This document shows positions 1 to 8,259 of a stretch of 21,640 bases of DNA, piece after piece. The stretch is from Erysipelotrichaceae bacterium (GTDB taxonomy: Bacteria; Bacillota_I; Bacilli_A; Erysipelotrichales; Coprobacillaceae). Each line of letters begins with the position of its first letter. Within the stretch, counting starts at the first letter, position 1. The notes below the pieces were generated by a model. It ran no database searches, was not told where the DNA came from, and was given only the letters and a program-made list of their open reading frames with translations. The translations under genes were made by a program, and so were the position numbers. The stretch covers positions 1-21,640 of the forward strand of contig JAJQDJ010000159.1 in the NCBI GenBank assembly GCA_021202205.1, in the 5' to 3' direction.

Positions 1-39
1 TTCTCATTTTTGAGAAGGGGAATGTCACCAAATCTTAAC

Positions 40-1059
40 TTAATGACATTGATTAATTGGGGTCTTTTTATTTGTAATATGGTCAATAACCTCTAAAATT
101 GTTTCATGATTATAAGCTTTTGATCCAACTACCATTGGTTCATTGCTAATAAATATATTTGGATTTAAAACAATTTCTTTGTGAAATACGGCAACTATAA
201 CATATTTGGTCTTATTTTTACTCATATTAAACATTTGTTGCAACAGTGGTAAAGCTCCAGCACAATCAACAACCAAATCAACATCAGGCGCTTTAGCTGT
301 TAAATCCATATTAAGTTCTTTTGTGAGCTGAATAATTTGTTGTAATAAATCTGGTTCTAAGTATTGAGGATTCATACTTGAACCCTGTTTAGCCTCACCT
401 AATAATTTAATTAATTTGTCTGATAAATTATCAACAGATGTATTAATCGTCATAGCGCCAATTTCTTTTGCTTTCTCTAAGCGCCAATCTACTTGATCAA
501 CAACAACAACATTCTTCATACCTCTGGCAATCAATCCTGCAGCTGCAGATAAACCAATTGTACCAGCACCTAAGACTACGACCTTATCATTTAATTTTGG
601 ATTAGTACAAATAGCACCTTGAGTACCAACTGAAACTGGTTCAATAATAGCTGCTGTATCCAAATTAATATCTTTATCTAATACATAAACATTGAAATTG
701 TTTTTGGCATCATCGACTCTCACATATTCACTAAATCCACCTAATATGTCAGTTTTAACAGTACCAGCACGACTTGCATGAGTTGGTTCAACCATCACGA
801 TATCACCAAGAAGAATATCATCGCCAACTTCTTCACCTTTTTCAACTACTTTTCCAACCATTTCGTGGCCGAATTGTTGTCCACTAAAAACACCAGTAGC
901 AGCACCACCATACAAATAAGCACCAGTATCAGATCCACAAATACCTGCTCTTAGATTTTTAACTAAAATATCAGTAGGACCAATTTGTGGAATAGGTCTT
1001 TCCTCTATTTTCACATCTTTAATACCATAATAGATAGCACATTTCATATTTCCTTGCAT
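40..1059 (-). CDS. Zinc-type medium-chain alcohol/polyol dehydrogenase, possibly C-terminally truncated
   Basis: This is a medium-chain dehydrogenase/reductase of the threonine/butanediol/sorbitol dehydrogenase type: NAD(P)-linked oxidation of an alcohol using one catalytic zinc, in the cytoplasm. Visible marks are the CGSD zinc cysteine near residue 40, the GHE zinc histidine/glutamate region, an EP motif near residue 140, and a Rossmann glycine motif (VVVLGAGTIGLSAA). The four-cysteine structural zinc lobe is not apparent. I chose the start at 1059, not the ATG at 1089, because GGAGG sits seven bases before it. The product is 339 residues and stops at TPINQCH, just where the family normally has a last strand and helix. 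An alternative frame stays open from this point to the window edge, so a frameshift is possible. It is divergent from a TetR regulator that may control it. The substrate cannot be told. Confidence 0.8.
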   Translation of the reverse strand: MQGNMKCAIYYGIKDVKIEERPIPQIGPTDILVKNLRAGICGSDTGAYLYGGAATGVFSGQQFGHEMVGKVVEKGEEVGDDILLGDIVMVEPTHASRAGTVKTDILGGFSEYVRVDDAKNNFNVYVLDKDINLDTAAIIEPVSVGTQGAICTNPKLNDKVVVLGAGTIGLSAAAGLIARGMKNVVVVDQVDWRLEKAKEIGAMTINTSVDNLSDKLIKLLGEAKQGSSMNPQYLEPDLLQQIIQLTKELNMDLTAKAPDVDLVVDCAGALPLLQQMFNMSKNKTKYVIVAVFHKEIVLNPNIFISNEPMVVGSKAYNHETILEVIDHITNKKTPINQCH

Positions 1060-1156
1060 TTTTATACCTCCATGTTCATAATCTAACATAATGTAAATTT
1101 TTAAAAAGATGCATTATTTAGAAAAACTATAATTATTGAAAATAGTGAAACAAATT

Positions 1157-1185
1157 TTGAGAAATGTCTTATTTTTTGATACTAT
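1157..1185 (+). promoter_or_regulatory. Probable promoter of the TetR-type regulator
   Basis: TTGAGA at 1157-1162 and TACTAT at 1180-1185 are separated by 17 bases, a good sigma-A-like match. Transcription would begin about ten bases before the ATG at 1202, leaving a very short leader that holds the ribosome site TGGAGA. Confidence 0.5.
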
Positions 1186-1201
1186 GTATATGGAGATATT
1201 T

Positions 1202-1726
1202 ATGAAACAATCATCTCAAGACGCATTTTCCCAAGCTTTAAATCAATTATTAGAAACAACACCATTTGAAGATATTACAACACTACAAATCATTGAACAA
1301 TCAGAATTAAGTCGATCAACATTTTATCGTTATTTTAATGATAAATATGATCTTCTAACTTATTTATTTCATCATCATATAGCACCATTATTTATAGATG
1401 AAACAATCACTTACTATGAATCTGCCCATAGATTTACGGATTATTGTCATAAACATCATACATACTATTTCAATCTTCTTATTGATAGTCAAAATACATT
1501 TATAAGACTACTATACAATAAATATATTCAATACATTTCTAAACATCTACCTAAACTTACGAATACTCAATATAAAGTTTTGCAAATATATTTGCATGGT
1601 ACTTTGACTTATGCTATTAGCCTGTTTAGAAAAGATGAGATGTTATCAGCTAAGGAATTGATATATTTAACCGAGATATCCATGCCAGATATATTAAAAG
1701 ATGTATTTAAAAATAAAAAGGATTAG
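1202..1726 (+). CDS. TetR/AcrR family transcriptional regulator
   Basis: A 174-residue one-component regulator. The N-terminal helix-turn-helix lies at about residues 8-55 and is typical of TetR, with the segment IIEQSELSRSTFYRYFNDKYDLL-like recognition region ending in the usual YRYF(N/K)xKxxL pattern. The rest is a helical ligand/dimer domain without recognisable ligand-specific motifs. The start at 1202 is preferred over the ATG at 1136 because TGGAGA precedes it at the right distance and a promoter lies just upstream. It is divergent from the dehydrogenase at 40-1059 and convergent with the broken MATE gene. Its stop codon lies inside the hairpin it shares with that gene. The likely target is itself or the neighbouring dehydrogenase; this is inferred from position only. 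Confidence 0.85.
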   Translation: MKQSSQDAFSQALNQLLETTPFEDITTLQIIEQSELSRSTFYRYFNDKYDLLTYLFHHHIAPLFIDETITYYESAHRFTDYCHKHHTYYFNLLIDSQNTFIRLLYNKYIQYISKHLPKLTNTQYKVLQIYLHGTLTYAISLFRKDEMLSAKELIYLTEISMPDILKDVFKNKKD

Positions 1727-1741
1727 CATAATTGCTAATCC
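1709..1741 (-). terminator. Terminator hairpin shared by convergent genes
   Basis: GGATTAGCA at 1720-1728 pairs perfectly with TGCTAATCC at 1733-1741 across a TAAT loop. On the minus strand a T-rich tail (TTTTTATTTTT) follows, so it should end the MATE transcript. The plus-strand tail is less T-rich. The stop codons of both convergent genes lie in the stem: TAG at 1724-1726 (plus) and at 1741-1743 (minus). Confidence 0.8.
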
Positions 1742-3150
1742 TATACGTTTGCCATTGTTTTATCTGTGCTTAATTCTTTGAATGTTTGAACAATCACAAT
1801 CAAACTAATCAGGAAGGTACACAAATCAGCAACTGGCATAAATAACAGGACACCTGTTAAACCAAAGAATATTGGTAATATAATAACAAATCCGACTCCA
1901 AATACAATTTCACGAATAAGTGATAATAATGTCGACATAAAGGCTTTACCAATAGCCTGTAAGAAGATAAATACAGCTTTATTAATAGTAGATAATGGAA
2001 GTAAAGCCATATAGATTCTAAATGTCTTAATACCAAATTCCATATAATAGCTACTTTCATTAGAAGCCCCAAACAAGCCTATAAGTTGAGCAGGGAAAAC
2101 TTCAAAAATAGCCAAACCTATAAAGCCGACAATAGCTTCACAAATCAACAACAACTTAAATATTTCCTTAGCACGACCATTTTTACCAGCTCCAATATTG
2201 TATCCTACAACAGGAATATTTCCGCTTGATAATCCAATAACGATTGAAATAACAATCTGATAGAACTTCATTACTATACCAACAACTGCCATTGGAATCT
2301 GAGCATACTCTTCTAATCCAAATATAGGATCCAATGCGCCATATTTTGTTAACATATTTTGAACGGCTGCCATAGAAAAAGCAATAGATATTTGTGATAA
2401 TAGACTACAAACACCCAAGCTTAACATTTTACCAATGATTTTAAAATGAATAGAGAAACTTTCTTTTGTATGATGAATGAGTTTCATATTTCTAATGTAT
2501 AAAACAGATAAAATACAAGTTAAAATTTGTCCTAGGATAGTTGCAAGAGCAGCCCCCATCATACCCCATTTAAATACATAAATAAATACTGGGTCTAACA
2601 CAATATTAACAGCTGCACCACATAAGCTAAATGTCATAGCCTTATTTGGGGAACCATCAGATCTTACAATAGGGTTTAAACCTTGACCTAACATATAGAA
2701 AGGTATACCAATTGAAATAAATGTAAAATATTCTTTCGAATTTGAATAAGTTAATTCATTGACACCACCACCAAATAAAATCAATATTTGATGTTGAAAA
2801 ATAAAATAAATCGCTGTAATAATGATACTTGCTGTTACTAATGATAAAATGGCATTACCTACTCCTTTGTTGGCATTATCTTTTTCATTAGCTCCTAAAC
2901 AAAAACCCGTATAACTACAACATCCATCTCCAATCATAACTGCTACTGCTAAAGCAACAACTGTTAAGGGATAAACAACAGTATTAGCGGCATTACCATA
3001 TGAACCTAAATATGATGCATTGGCTATAAATAATTGGTCAACAATATTATATAATGCACCAACTAATAATGAAATAATACATGGAATAGCATATTAAGCC
3101 ATTAGTTTACTTACTTTTTCTGTTCCTAAGAAAGAAATATCTTCATTCAT
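1741..3150 (-). pseudogene. MATE family efflux transporter, interrupted by a stop at codon 19
   Basis: Read from the ATG at 3150, preceded by GGAGG, the frame gives the usual MATE N-terminus (FLGTEKVSKLMA, then YAIPCIISLLVGALYN). A TAA codon at 3094-3096 sits between these two segments, in a place where relatives usually have a lysine or another polar residue. Past the stop, the frame is open for 450 codons to 1741, giving a full-length (469-residue) MATE protein with the expected run of about twelve hydrophobic helices. MATE proteins export drugs, guanidine-like cations or metabolites using Na+ or H+ gradients. Restarting at the ATG at 2937 would lose the first helix and part of the second, and I see no good ribosome site there. 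It follows the kinase-like gene by one base and is probably co-transcribed. A single A-to-T change would explain the stop. Confidence 0.85.
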
Positions 3151-3151
3151 A

Positions 3152-3754
3152 TTAATCTTCCTCCTTTAACCATTGATTAATGAATGTTAAAAGTAATTCT
3201 ACACATTCATCATTACTAAAATGAGCACGATTAATAACTAAATCATAATTTAAAATATCATTGATTTTACGATTTGTATAAAAACGATAATAAGTCATTC
3301 TACGTTTATCTATATCTATTAAATCCTCCATAGATATATTTTCTTTATAAACATTTTGAATACGATCAATACGTTCTTCTCTATCGCTACTAATAGAAAT
3401 ATGGAACGCATCTTCATGATCTTTTAAAACATAATCCCCACAATGTCCAACTATTACACAATTTTCTTTTTGTGCTAAATCTGTAATGATTTCTCTTTGC
3501 TTAATAAATAATTGATCTGATGCTGACATACTTCCTCCAGCCCAGTTGTTTAGTGTAAACATAACGATATTGGTATGAGATCCCTTTTCGCTATGTGCAT
3601 TGGCAAAATCTGGAGTAAATCCACTTTCTGCTGCCATTTTTGTTGTAATTTCACTGTCATAATAAGAATAGTTTAAACGTTTAGCCAGTTCCTTAGCAAT
3701 ATCACGTGCACCACTCCCATAAAGATGTCCAATAGTGATAACTTTATAACTCAT
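3152..3754 (-). CDS. Cytidylate-kinase-like family protein
   Basis: A 200-residue P-loop protein of the cytidylate-kinase-like family common in Firmicutes. It has a glycine-rich nucleotide loop near residues 8-16 (IGHLYGSGARDIA), a central IVGHCGDYVL strand, and the lid/DKRR(M)xYYRFYT segment typical of the family. Members resemble nucleoside-monophosphate kinases, but their substrate is not established, so I do not call it cmk. The start at 3754 is set by AAGGAGG just upstream. It lies immediately upstream of the MATE gene: its last codons contain the MATE ribosome site, so the two form one transcription unit. A leader RNA with a terminator hairpin precedes it, suggesting that the pair is regulated by attenuation. 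The reading frame is intact. Confidence 0.8.
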   Translation of the reverse strand: MSYKVITIGHLYGSGARDIAKELAKRLNYSYYDSEITTKMAAESGFTPDFANAHSEKGSHTNIVMFTLNNWAGGSMSASDQLFIKQREIITDLAQKENCVIVGHCGDYVLKDHEDAFHISISSDREERIDRIQNVYKENISMEDLIDIDKRRMTYYRFYTNRKINDILNYDLVINRAHFSNDECVELLLTFINQWLKEED

Positions 3755-3781
3755 AAAAACCTCCTTAATAATCATACAAAC

Positions 3782-3840
3782 AAAAAGTATCCTAAGCAAC
3801 CGGATTTACTACCACCTGCTTGGATACTCATTGCTACCTA
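3782..3840 (-). promoter_or_regulatory. 5' leader with terminator hairpin; candidate riboswitch of the guanidine-IV (mepA) type
   Basis: On the minus strand AGTATCC (3828-3822) pairs with GGATACT (3792-3786), and AAGCA (3821-3817) with TGCTT (3798-3794), with one bulged base. TTTTTGTTTG follows, making a clear intrinsic terminator between the promoter and the kinase-like start. The 18-base loop contains GGTGG and CCGG segments. Upstream AGCAA (within GGTAGCAATGAG) could instead pair with TTGCT, a possible antiterminator. Leaders of this layout before MATE genes in Clostridia include the guanidine-IV class. I assign that only as a hypothesis because I cannot run the covariance model. Confidence 0.45.
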
Positions 3841-3869
3841 TTATTATCATATTTTTTAATTTTGTTCAA
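3841..3869 (-). promoter_or_regulatory. Probable promoter of the kinase-MATE unit
   Basis: On the minus strand TTGAAC (3869-3864) is followed after 17 bases by TAATAA (3846-3841). A GATAAT at 15-base spacing overlaps it. It would give a leader of about 85 bases that contains the terminator hairpin. Confidence 0.45.
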
Positions 3870-3992
3870 GAAAAAAATTTCAAATTTTGTATAGATAAAA
3901 ATCTAAAAATATAACAGATGATTATAAACACTTAATTTATGTTTATGAAGAGTAATTTTTTATAATTAATGCAAGCTATTTTCATACAGCTA

Positions 3993-4001
3993 TGATATAA
4001 T
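3993..4001 (+). promoter_or_regulatory. Extended -10 promoter of the pRiA4b-like gene
   Basis: TGATATAAT (TGnTATAAT) ends 22 bases before the ATG at 4024, with AAGGAGG between them. No convincing -35 is seen, as is common for extended -10 promoters. Confidence 0.5.
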
Positions 4002-4023
4002 TAAATAAACGAAGGAGGAAATT

Positions 4024-4938
4024 ATGTTCTTACAAAATATTAATGGTTGTATTCAACGATGCAAAGATGAATTATTAAACAGTGATAATCCCCAAATTAA
4101 ACAACAGCTTAAAAGTCTTAAAAAATCTATTCCTGCACAAGACTGGGATGATTTCTTAAGTGCAACGATTAATCAATTAATGGGTGTTGTTTTAATAGGT
4201 GGTTTGGATGATGAGGATGTGATTGAAGAGGGAACTATAGAAATTTTAAAACAAACAGCTCATAGTGCCAAAGAAGCCACAAAGTCTTTAACTCTTAAAG
4301 TTGAATTAGAAAATTTAGAAGAAGAATATTATCGTATTATGGAAGTACCTTATCTTATGACTTTTGCCGATTTGGCTTATATTGTTATGGCTGCATTCCA
4401 TTGTGAAGGATATCATTTATATTCTGTTAAATATAAGAATCAGACATTTATGTGTCCAGCTATGGAAGATGATGATTATGCAGAAGATATCCTAAGTGCG
4501 AGTGATTCAATTATTATTGATAGTAATCTTCGAAAGAATTCTAAAATAGAGGTTCTTTATGATTTTGGTGATTGCTTTAACTTTAAGGTAACTGTATTAT
4601 CAGTGAATAAAAATAAAAATATCTATTTAATGGATAATGCACATATTATCGAAGGTAAAGGTTTTGGTATTTGGGAAGATGATCATGAATTTATGCGTTT
4701 GTATTATGGTAATCCTGATGAATTTTTTGAAAGTATAGAAGATCAAGGCTTTGAGGAAGATATGTTCCCGTTAGATGATGAATTTGATTTGAGCGAAGCA
4801 AATGATGTTTTATTAATAGATTTTCGTGGGTTGAAAGAGATTTATGAATCACCAGATGATGATGACTATGAATATGATGATGAATTTGATGATAATGAAG
4901 ATTTTTACAATTTTATTGAGGACGACGAGGAAGAATAA
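4024..4938 (+). CDS. Plasmid pRiA4b ORF-3-like family protein with acidic C-terminal tail
   Basis: A 304-residue cytoplasmic protein. Residues about 100-215 match the pRiA4b ORF-3/IS1096 passenger type domain: an opening strand (MEVPYLMTFADLAYIVMAAF), then the central IEVLYDFGDCFNFKVTVL, which is the family's Y-D-F-G-D-x-W-like core. The function of this domain is not known. The last 45 residues are almost wholly Asp/Glu with Tyr/Phe, a strongly acidic tail. The first 100 residues are helical and unassigned. It has a strong ribosome site, its own extended -10 promoter and its own terminator, so it is probably monocistronic. Codon use is like the neighbours, with no sign that it is part of a mobile element here. 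Confidence 0.7.
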   Translation: MFLQNINGCIQRCKDELLNSDNPQIKQQLKSLKKSIPAQDWDDFLSATINQLMGVVLIGGLDDEDVIEEGTIEILKQTAHSAKEATKSLTLKVELENLEEEYYRIMEVPYLMTFADLAYIVMAAFHCEGYHLYSVKYKNQTFMCPAMEDDDYAEDILSASDSIIIDSNLRKNSKIEVLYDFGDCFNFKVTVLSVNKNKNIYLMDNAHIIEGKGFGIWEDDHEFMRLYYGNPDEFFESIEDQGFEEDMFPLDDEFDLSEANDVLLIDFRGLKEIYESPDDDDYEYDDEFDDNEDFYNFIEDDEEE

Positions 4939-4955
4939 AATTCTTCCTTTTATAA
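4929..4955 (+). terminator. Intrinsic terminator after the pRiA4b-like gene
   Basis: GGAAGAAT (4929-4936) pairs perfectly with ATTCTTCC (4940-4947) across an AAA loop and is followed by TTTTAT. The gene's stop codon TAA at 4936-4938 lies at the top of the stem. Confidence 0.85.
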
Positions 4956-4974
4956 TGAATCATCTACAAATTAA

Positions 4975-4983
4975 TGTTATAAT
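4975..4983 (+). promoter_or_regulatory. Extended -10 promoter of the hem operon
   Basis: TGTTATAAT lies just after the terminator and about 17 bases before the hemA start at 5000. There is no good -35. The leader would be only about ten bases, so no riboswitch fits upstream of hemA. Confidence 0.5.
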
Positions 4984-4999
4984 AGCGTAGGTGATGAGA

Positions 5000-6072
5000 A
5001 TGAAGTTTATAATGTTGGGTGTTTCTTATGAAGAAACGTCCATGAATGAATTAAATCAAATATTTCTATCTGATACTAATATGATGGAAATCTATTTAAA
5101 ATTACAAGATATCAATATTAATCAAGCAGTTATCTTATCAACTTGTAATCGCAAGGAAATATATTATATGGATGAAGATAATTATATTGAAGAAGTTAAA
5201 GATATTCTAAATAAATATATGAGTCATATATCATTCAATATAAGAGAGGATAATGAAGCTATTACTTGTGCTAAAGAAATAAAAAGGGATATACATATTA
5301 GTGAACATCCTTTATCTTTAAGTTATATAGCTATCAAAGAATTACGACAACATATATCATTGAAAGGCAAAAATGCACTTATTATTGGTAGTGGTAAAAT
5401 GGCTACACTTTCTTTAACATATTTAATTGATGAAAATATGAGCAGTATTACTATTTGTAATAGAAGCGAAGCTCATGCACAAAAACTCAAAATACAATAT
5501 CCTTCTATTATGATTAAAGATTATCATCAAAGATATGATGTATTACGTGATTGTGATATACTTATTAGTGCAACATCTTCTCCACATTTGGTCATAGAAA
5601 AAGATAAAGTTCATTTTAATCATGATATTTATATGGTTGATTTAGCATTGCCTAGAGATATAGATGTCGAGCTAAAAAATAATGAATATGTTTTTTAATG
5701 GATATGGCTTATCTTCAAAAGATTTCTCATGATAATGAGGAAAAAAGAAAACAATGTATGAGTGATTCAAAAGCCATTATTAATCGTTTTTTAAAAGAAT
5801 TATATCATTGGTTTGAAAATGAAAAAGTTGACGAATCATTGATGTTACTTCAACAATATTATCAGCAGGTTATTGATGATACTTATGTTTTATTAGAAAA
5901 AAAATTAAATTTAGATGAACATGAAAAATATGTTTTAAAGAAAACCTTACATCTTATGCATATGAGATTATTAAAACAGCCTATACAGGTATTAAAACAT
6001 TTGGATCAAGATAAACAATATATCTATAATCAAGTTATTGATGAATTATTTCAAGTAAAAGGGGAGATATAA
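5000..6072 (+). pseudogene. hemA: Glutamyl-tRNA reductase, frameshifted and internally deleted
   Basis: Glutamyl-tRNA reductase makes glutamate-1-semialdehyde from Glu-tRNA, the first step of C5 tetrapyrrole synthesis. The N-terminal part has the catalytic-cysteine motif STCNRKEIY. The NADPH domain has NALIIGSGKMA and the ICNRS strand. A fragment starting at about 5698 carries the helical dimerisation domain (DMAYLQKISHDNEEKR). Two lesions are visible. First, TAA at 5696-5698 ends the first frame in a T6 run; adding one T restores VFLMDMAYLQ and joins the parts. Second, the block between the N-terminal domain and TCAKEIKRD is missing. It normally holds the GLDSMVxGExQILGQ motif, and I estimate 40-60 residues are gone in frame. 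The rejoined product is about 357 residues against some 400 or more for the family. The start at 5000 is chosen for its AGGTGATG ribosome site. The enzyme is very likely inactive. Confidence 0.85.
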
Positions 6073-6073
6073 A

Positions 6074-7372
6074 ATGAAATTTGATGAATCAAATAAAGCT
6101 TATCATGATGCATGCGAAGTGATACCAGGTGGTGTGAATTCTCCTGTAAGAGCGTTTAAATCAGTAGGAAGAATACCATTATTTATTAAAAGTGCTAAAG
6201 GATCAAAGATTATTGATGAAGATAATAATACATATATTGATTATATAGGTTCATGGGGACCAATGATTTTAGGTCATAGTCATGATTATTTAAATGAAGG
6301 GGTAGAAGATATTATAGAAGATGGTATAAGTTATGGATTTTCTACAAAAAAGGAAATAAGATTAGCTCAACTAATAGTAGATCTCTACCCATGTATTGAT
6401 AAGGTAAGAATGGTGAATTCAGGTACAGAAGCAACAATGTCAGCTTTAAGAGTAGCTAGAGGTTATACTGGTAAAGATAAGATTATAAAATTTGAAGGAA
6501 ATTATCATGGGCATAATGACAGCTTATTAGTAAGTGCTGGTAGTGGAGCTTTGACTTTTCAAATGCCGACATCGCCTGGAGTTCCTTATGATGTAATTAA
6601 AAATACGTTAGTATGTCGTTATAATGATATTAATTCACTAAAAGAAGTGGTTCATGATAATCAAGGAGAAATTGCTGCTGTTATTATTGAACCAATAGCT
6701 GCGAATATGGGTTTAATCCCTGCTAGTAAAGAGTTTTTAGTGGAACTTAGAAATATATGTACTAAAGAGAATATTGTTCTTATATTTGATGAAGTGATTA
6801 GTGGCTTTAGAATAGGATTGGAAGGTGCTGCTGGATATTATGGAGTAACACCTGATATGGTTTGTTTTGGTAAGATTATTGATGCTGGAATGCCAGTGGG
6901 TGCTTATGCTGGTAAAAGGGAAATAATGGATTATGTTTCTCCAATTGGTCCTGTTTATCAAGCAGGAACTTTGTCTGGGAATCCTTTGGCTATGCATTTG
7001 GGTTATAAGTTACTAAGTTATTTGAAGGATCATCAGGAAGTTTATAAGCATATAGAAAAATATGCTGTTCATTTAAAAGATGCTATGCAATTATCAATTG
7101 ATAAGTATAATGTTCCTTGTACAATTCATCAATGTGGTTCTTTATTAACTGTTTTCTTTAAAGAAGGAATTATTAATAATTATGATGATGTGAAAGAATG
7201 TAATGTTGACTTGTATGCTGTTTATTTTAATGCAATGTTGTAACAAAATATTTTATTGGCACCATCTCAGTTTGAAGCTATGTTTGTTTCAGATGCTCAT
7301 AGCGAAGATGATTTTAATAATACTGTTAAAGCTTTTGATAATGCCATGAAGAAGGTGGCAGAATCTTTATGA
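6074..7372 (+). pseudogene. hemL: Glutamate-1-semialdehyde 2,1-aminomutase with in-frame stop
   Basis: This PLP enzyme converts glutamate-1-semialdehyde to 5-aminolevulinate. The frame has IPGGVNSPVRAFKSVG at the N-terminus, MVNSGTEATMSALRVARG, EGNYHGH, FDEVISGFR (Asp239) and the PLP lysine in GKIIDAGMPVGAYAG (Lys267). TAA at 7241-7243 follows YFNAML. The same frame then continues as QNILLAPSQFEAMFVSDAHS to a TGA at 7370-7372. That continuation is the normal C-terminal end, and the total of 432 residues is the usual family length. So codon 390 has mutated to stop and the last 42 residues, part of the active-site region, are lost. IIDAG for the usual IIGGG is a further oddity beside the lysine. 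It follows hemA by one base, has an AAAGGGGAG ribosome site, and overlaps hemC in ATGA. Confidence 0.9.
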
Positions 7373-8259
7373 AAATAGTATTAGGAACAAGGGGATCAAA
7401 GCTTGCGCTTATTCAAACTCAATTGGTCTTAGATAAACTTCAACAATATTATCCTTATAATGAATATGATATCAAAGTCATTCATACTAAAGGAGATAAA
7501 ATACTCAATCAATCATTAGAAAAAATAGGTGATAAAGGATTATTCGTTAAAGAAATTGAACAACAATTATTAGACCATAAAATAGATATTGCTGTTCATA
7601 GTATGAAAGATATGCCTTCAAAATGTGCTGATGGTTTAGTTTTTACTGATACATTAGAGAATGCTGATTGTCGTGACTGTTTGGTTTTAAATGGTCATGA
7701 TACTTTAAAAGATGTTCCTATAGGAGCCACTATTGCTACTGGTAGTAAAAGAAGAAAATATCAATTACTAAAATTACGTCCTGATTTAAATATTGTAGAT
7801 ATTAGAGGAAATATTCATACGCGTATTCAAAAAATGTTTGATAATTCATATGACGGTCTTGTTTTAGCAGCAGCAGGCCTCGAGAGAATTGGTAGAAAAG
7901 ATTTGATTAGCGAATATTTAAATCCTCATATCTTTGTGCCAGCATGTGCACAAGGAATGTTAGGCATTGAAGTAAGAGAAAATGATCCGTTATATAATAT
8001 GATTAATGAAATAGCTGATAAAGATGCTACTTATAAAATGAAATTAGAACGTACATTTTTGGAAACAATTAATGGTAGTTGTCATATTCCAATGGGTACT
8101 TATATAGAAGTAGAGAAAGATAGCATTCATGTTGAAGCATTGTTAGGCAATGAAGAGGGAAAACTGATACATGAAGCGTGTATATTTGACAAAGAAAATG
8201 CATTTATGCAAATGCAACAATTAGCATTAAAAATGAAGGGACAAATAGGAAATGAGTAA
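7369..8259 (+). CDS. hemC: Hydroxymethylbilane synthase (porphobilinogen deaminase)
   Basis: This cytosolic enzyme joins four porphobilinogen molecules into hydroxymethylbilane on a dipyrromethane cofactor. The 296-residue frame has the standard landmarks: IVLGTRGSKLALIQT at the N-terminus, GDKGLFVKEIE, AVHSMKDMP with catalytic Asp81, SKRRKYQLLKLRPDL, IRGNIHTRI, LAAAGLERIG, and NGSCHIPMG with the cofactor cysteine Cys238. Length is normal for the family. It is the only gene of the tetrapyrrole operon without a visible lesion. Its ATG overlaps the (readthrough) hemL stop in ATGA, and its own stop overlaps the cobA start in ATGAGTAA, which implies translational coupling. With hemL and hemA broken upstream and no hemB in the cluster, its substrate would have to come from elsewhere. 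It may simply not yet have been hit. Confidence 0.93.
   Translation: MKIVLGTRGSKLALIQTQLVLDKLQQYYPYNEYDIKVIHTKGDKILNQSLEKIGDKGLFVKEIEQQLLDHKIDIAVHSMKDMPSKCADGLVFTDTLENADCRDCLVLNGHDTLKDVPIGATIATGSKRRKYQLLKLRPDLNIVDIRGNIHTRIQKMFDNSYDGLVLAAAGLERIGRKDLISEYLNPHIFVPACAQGMLGIEVRENDPLYNMINEIADKDATYKMKLERTFLETINGSCHIPMGTYIEVEKDSIHVEALLGNEEGKLIHEACIFDKENAFMQMQQLALKMKGQIGNE

Noticed and set aside
3782..3840. T-box leader, because of the GGTGG in the loop
   Set aside because: The full T-box antiterminator core (AGGGTGGNACCGCG) and the long specifier stem are absent, and the leader is too short.
5698..6072. A separate small gene after hemA
   Set aside because: Its product is the C-terminal dimerisation domain of glutamyl-tRNA reductase and it has no ribosome site; it is the broken end of hemA.
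3094..7243. TAA read as a sense codon in this organism, given two in-frame TAA codons
   Set aside because: Other intact genes here (hemC, guaA and the relaxase) end with TAA at the expected family length, and the frameshifts are unrelated to stop reading. Mutation explains it better.
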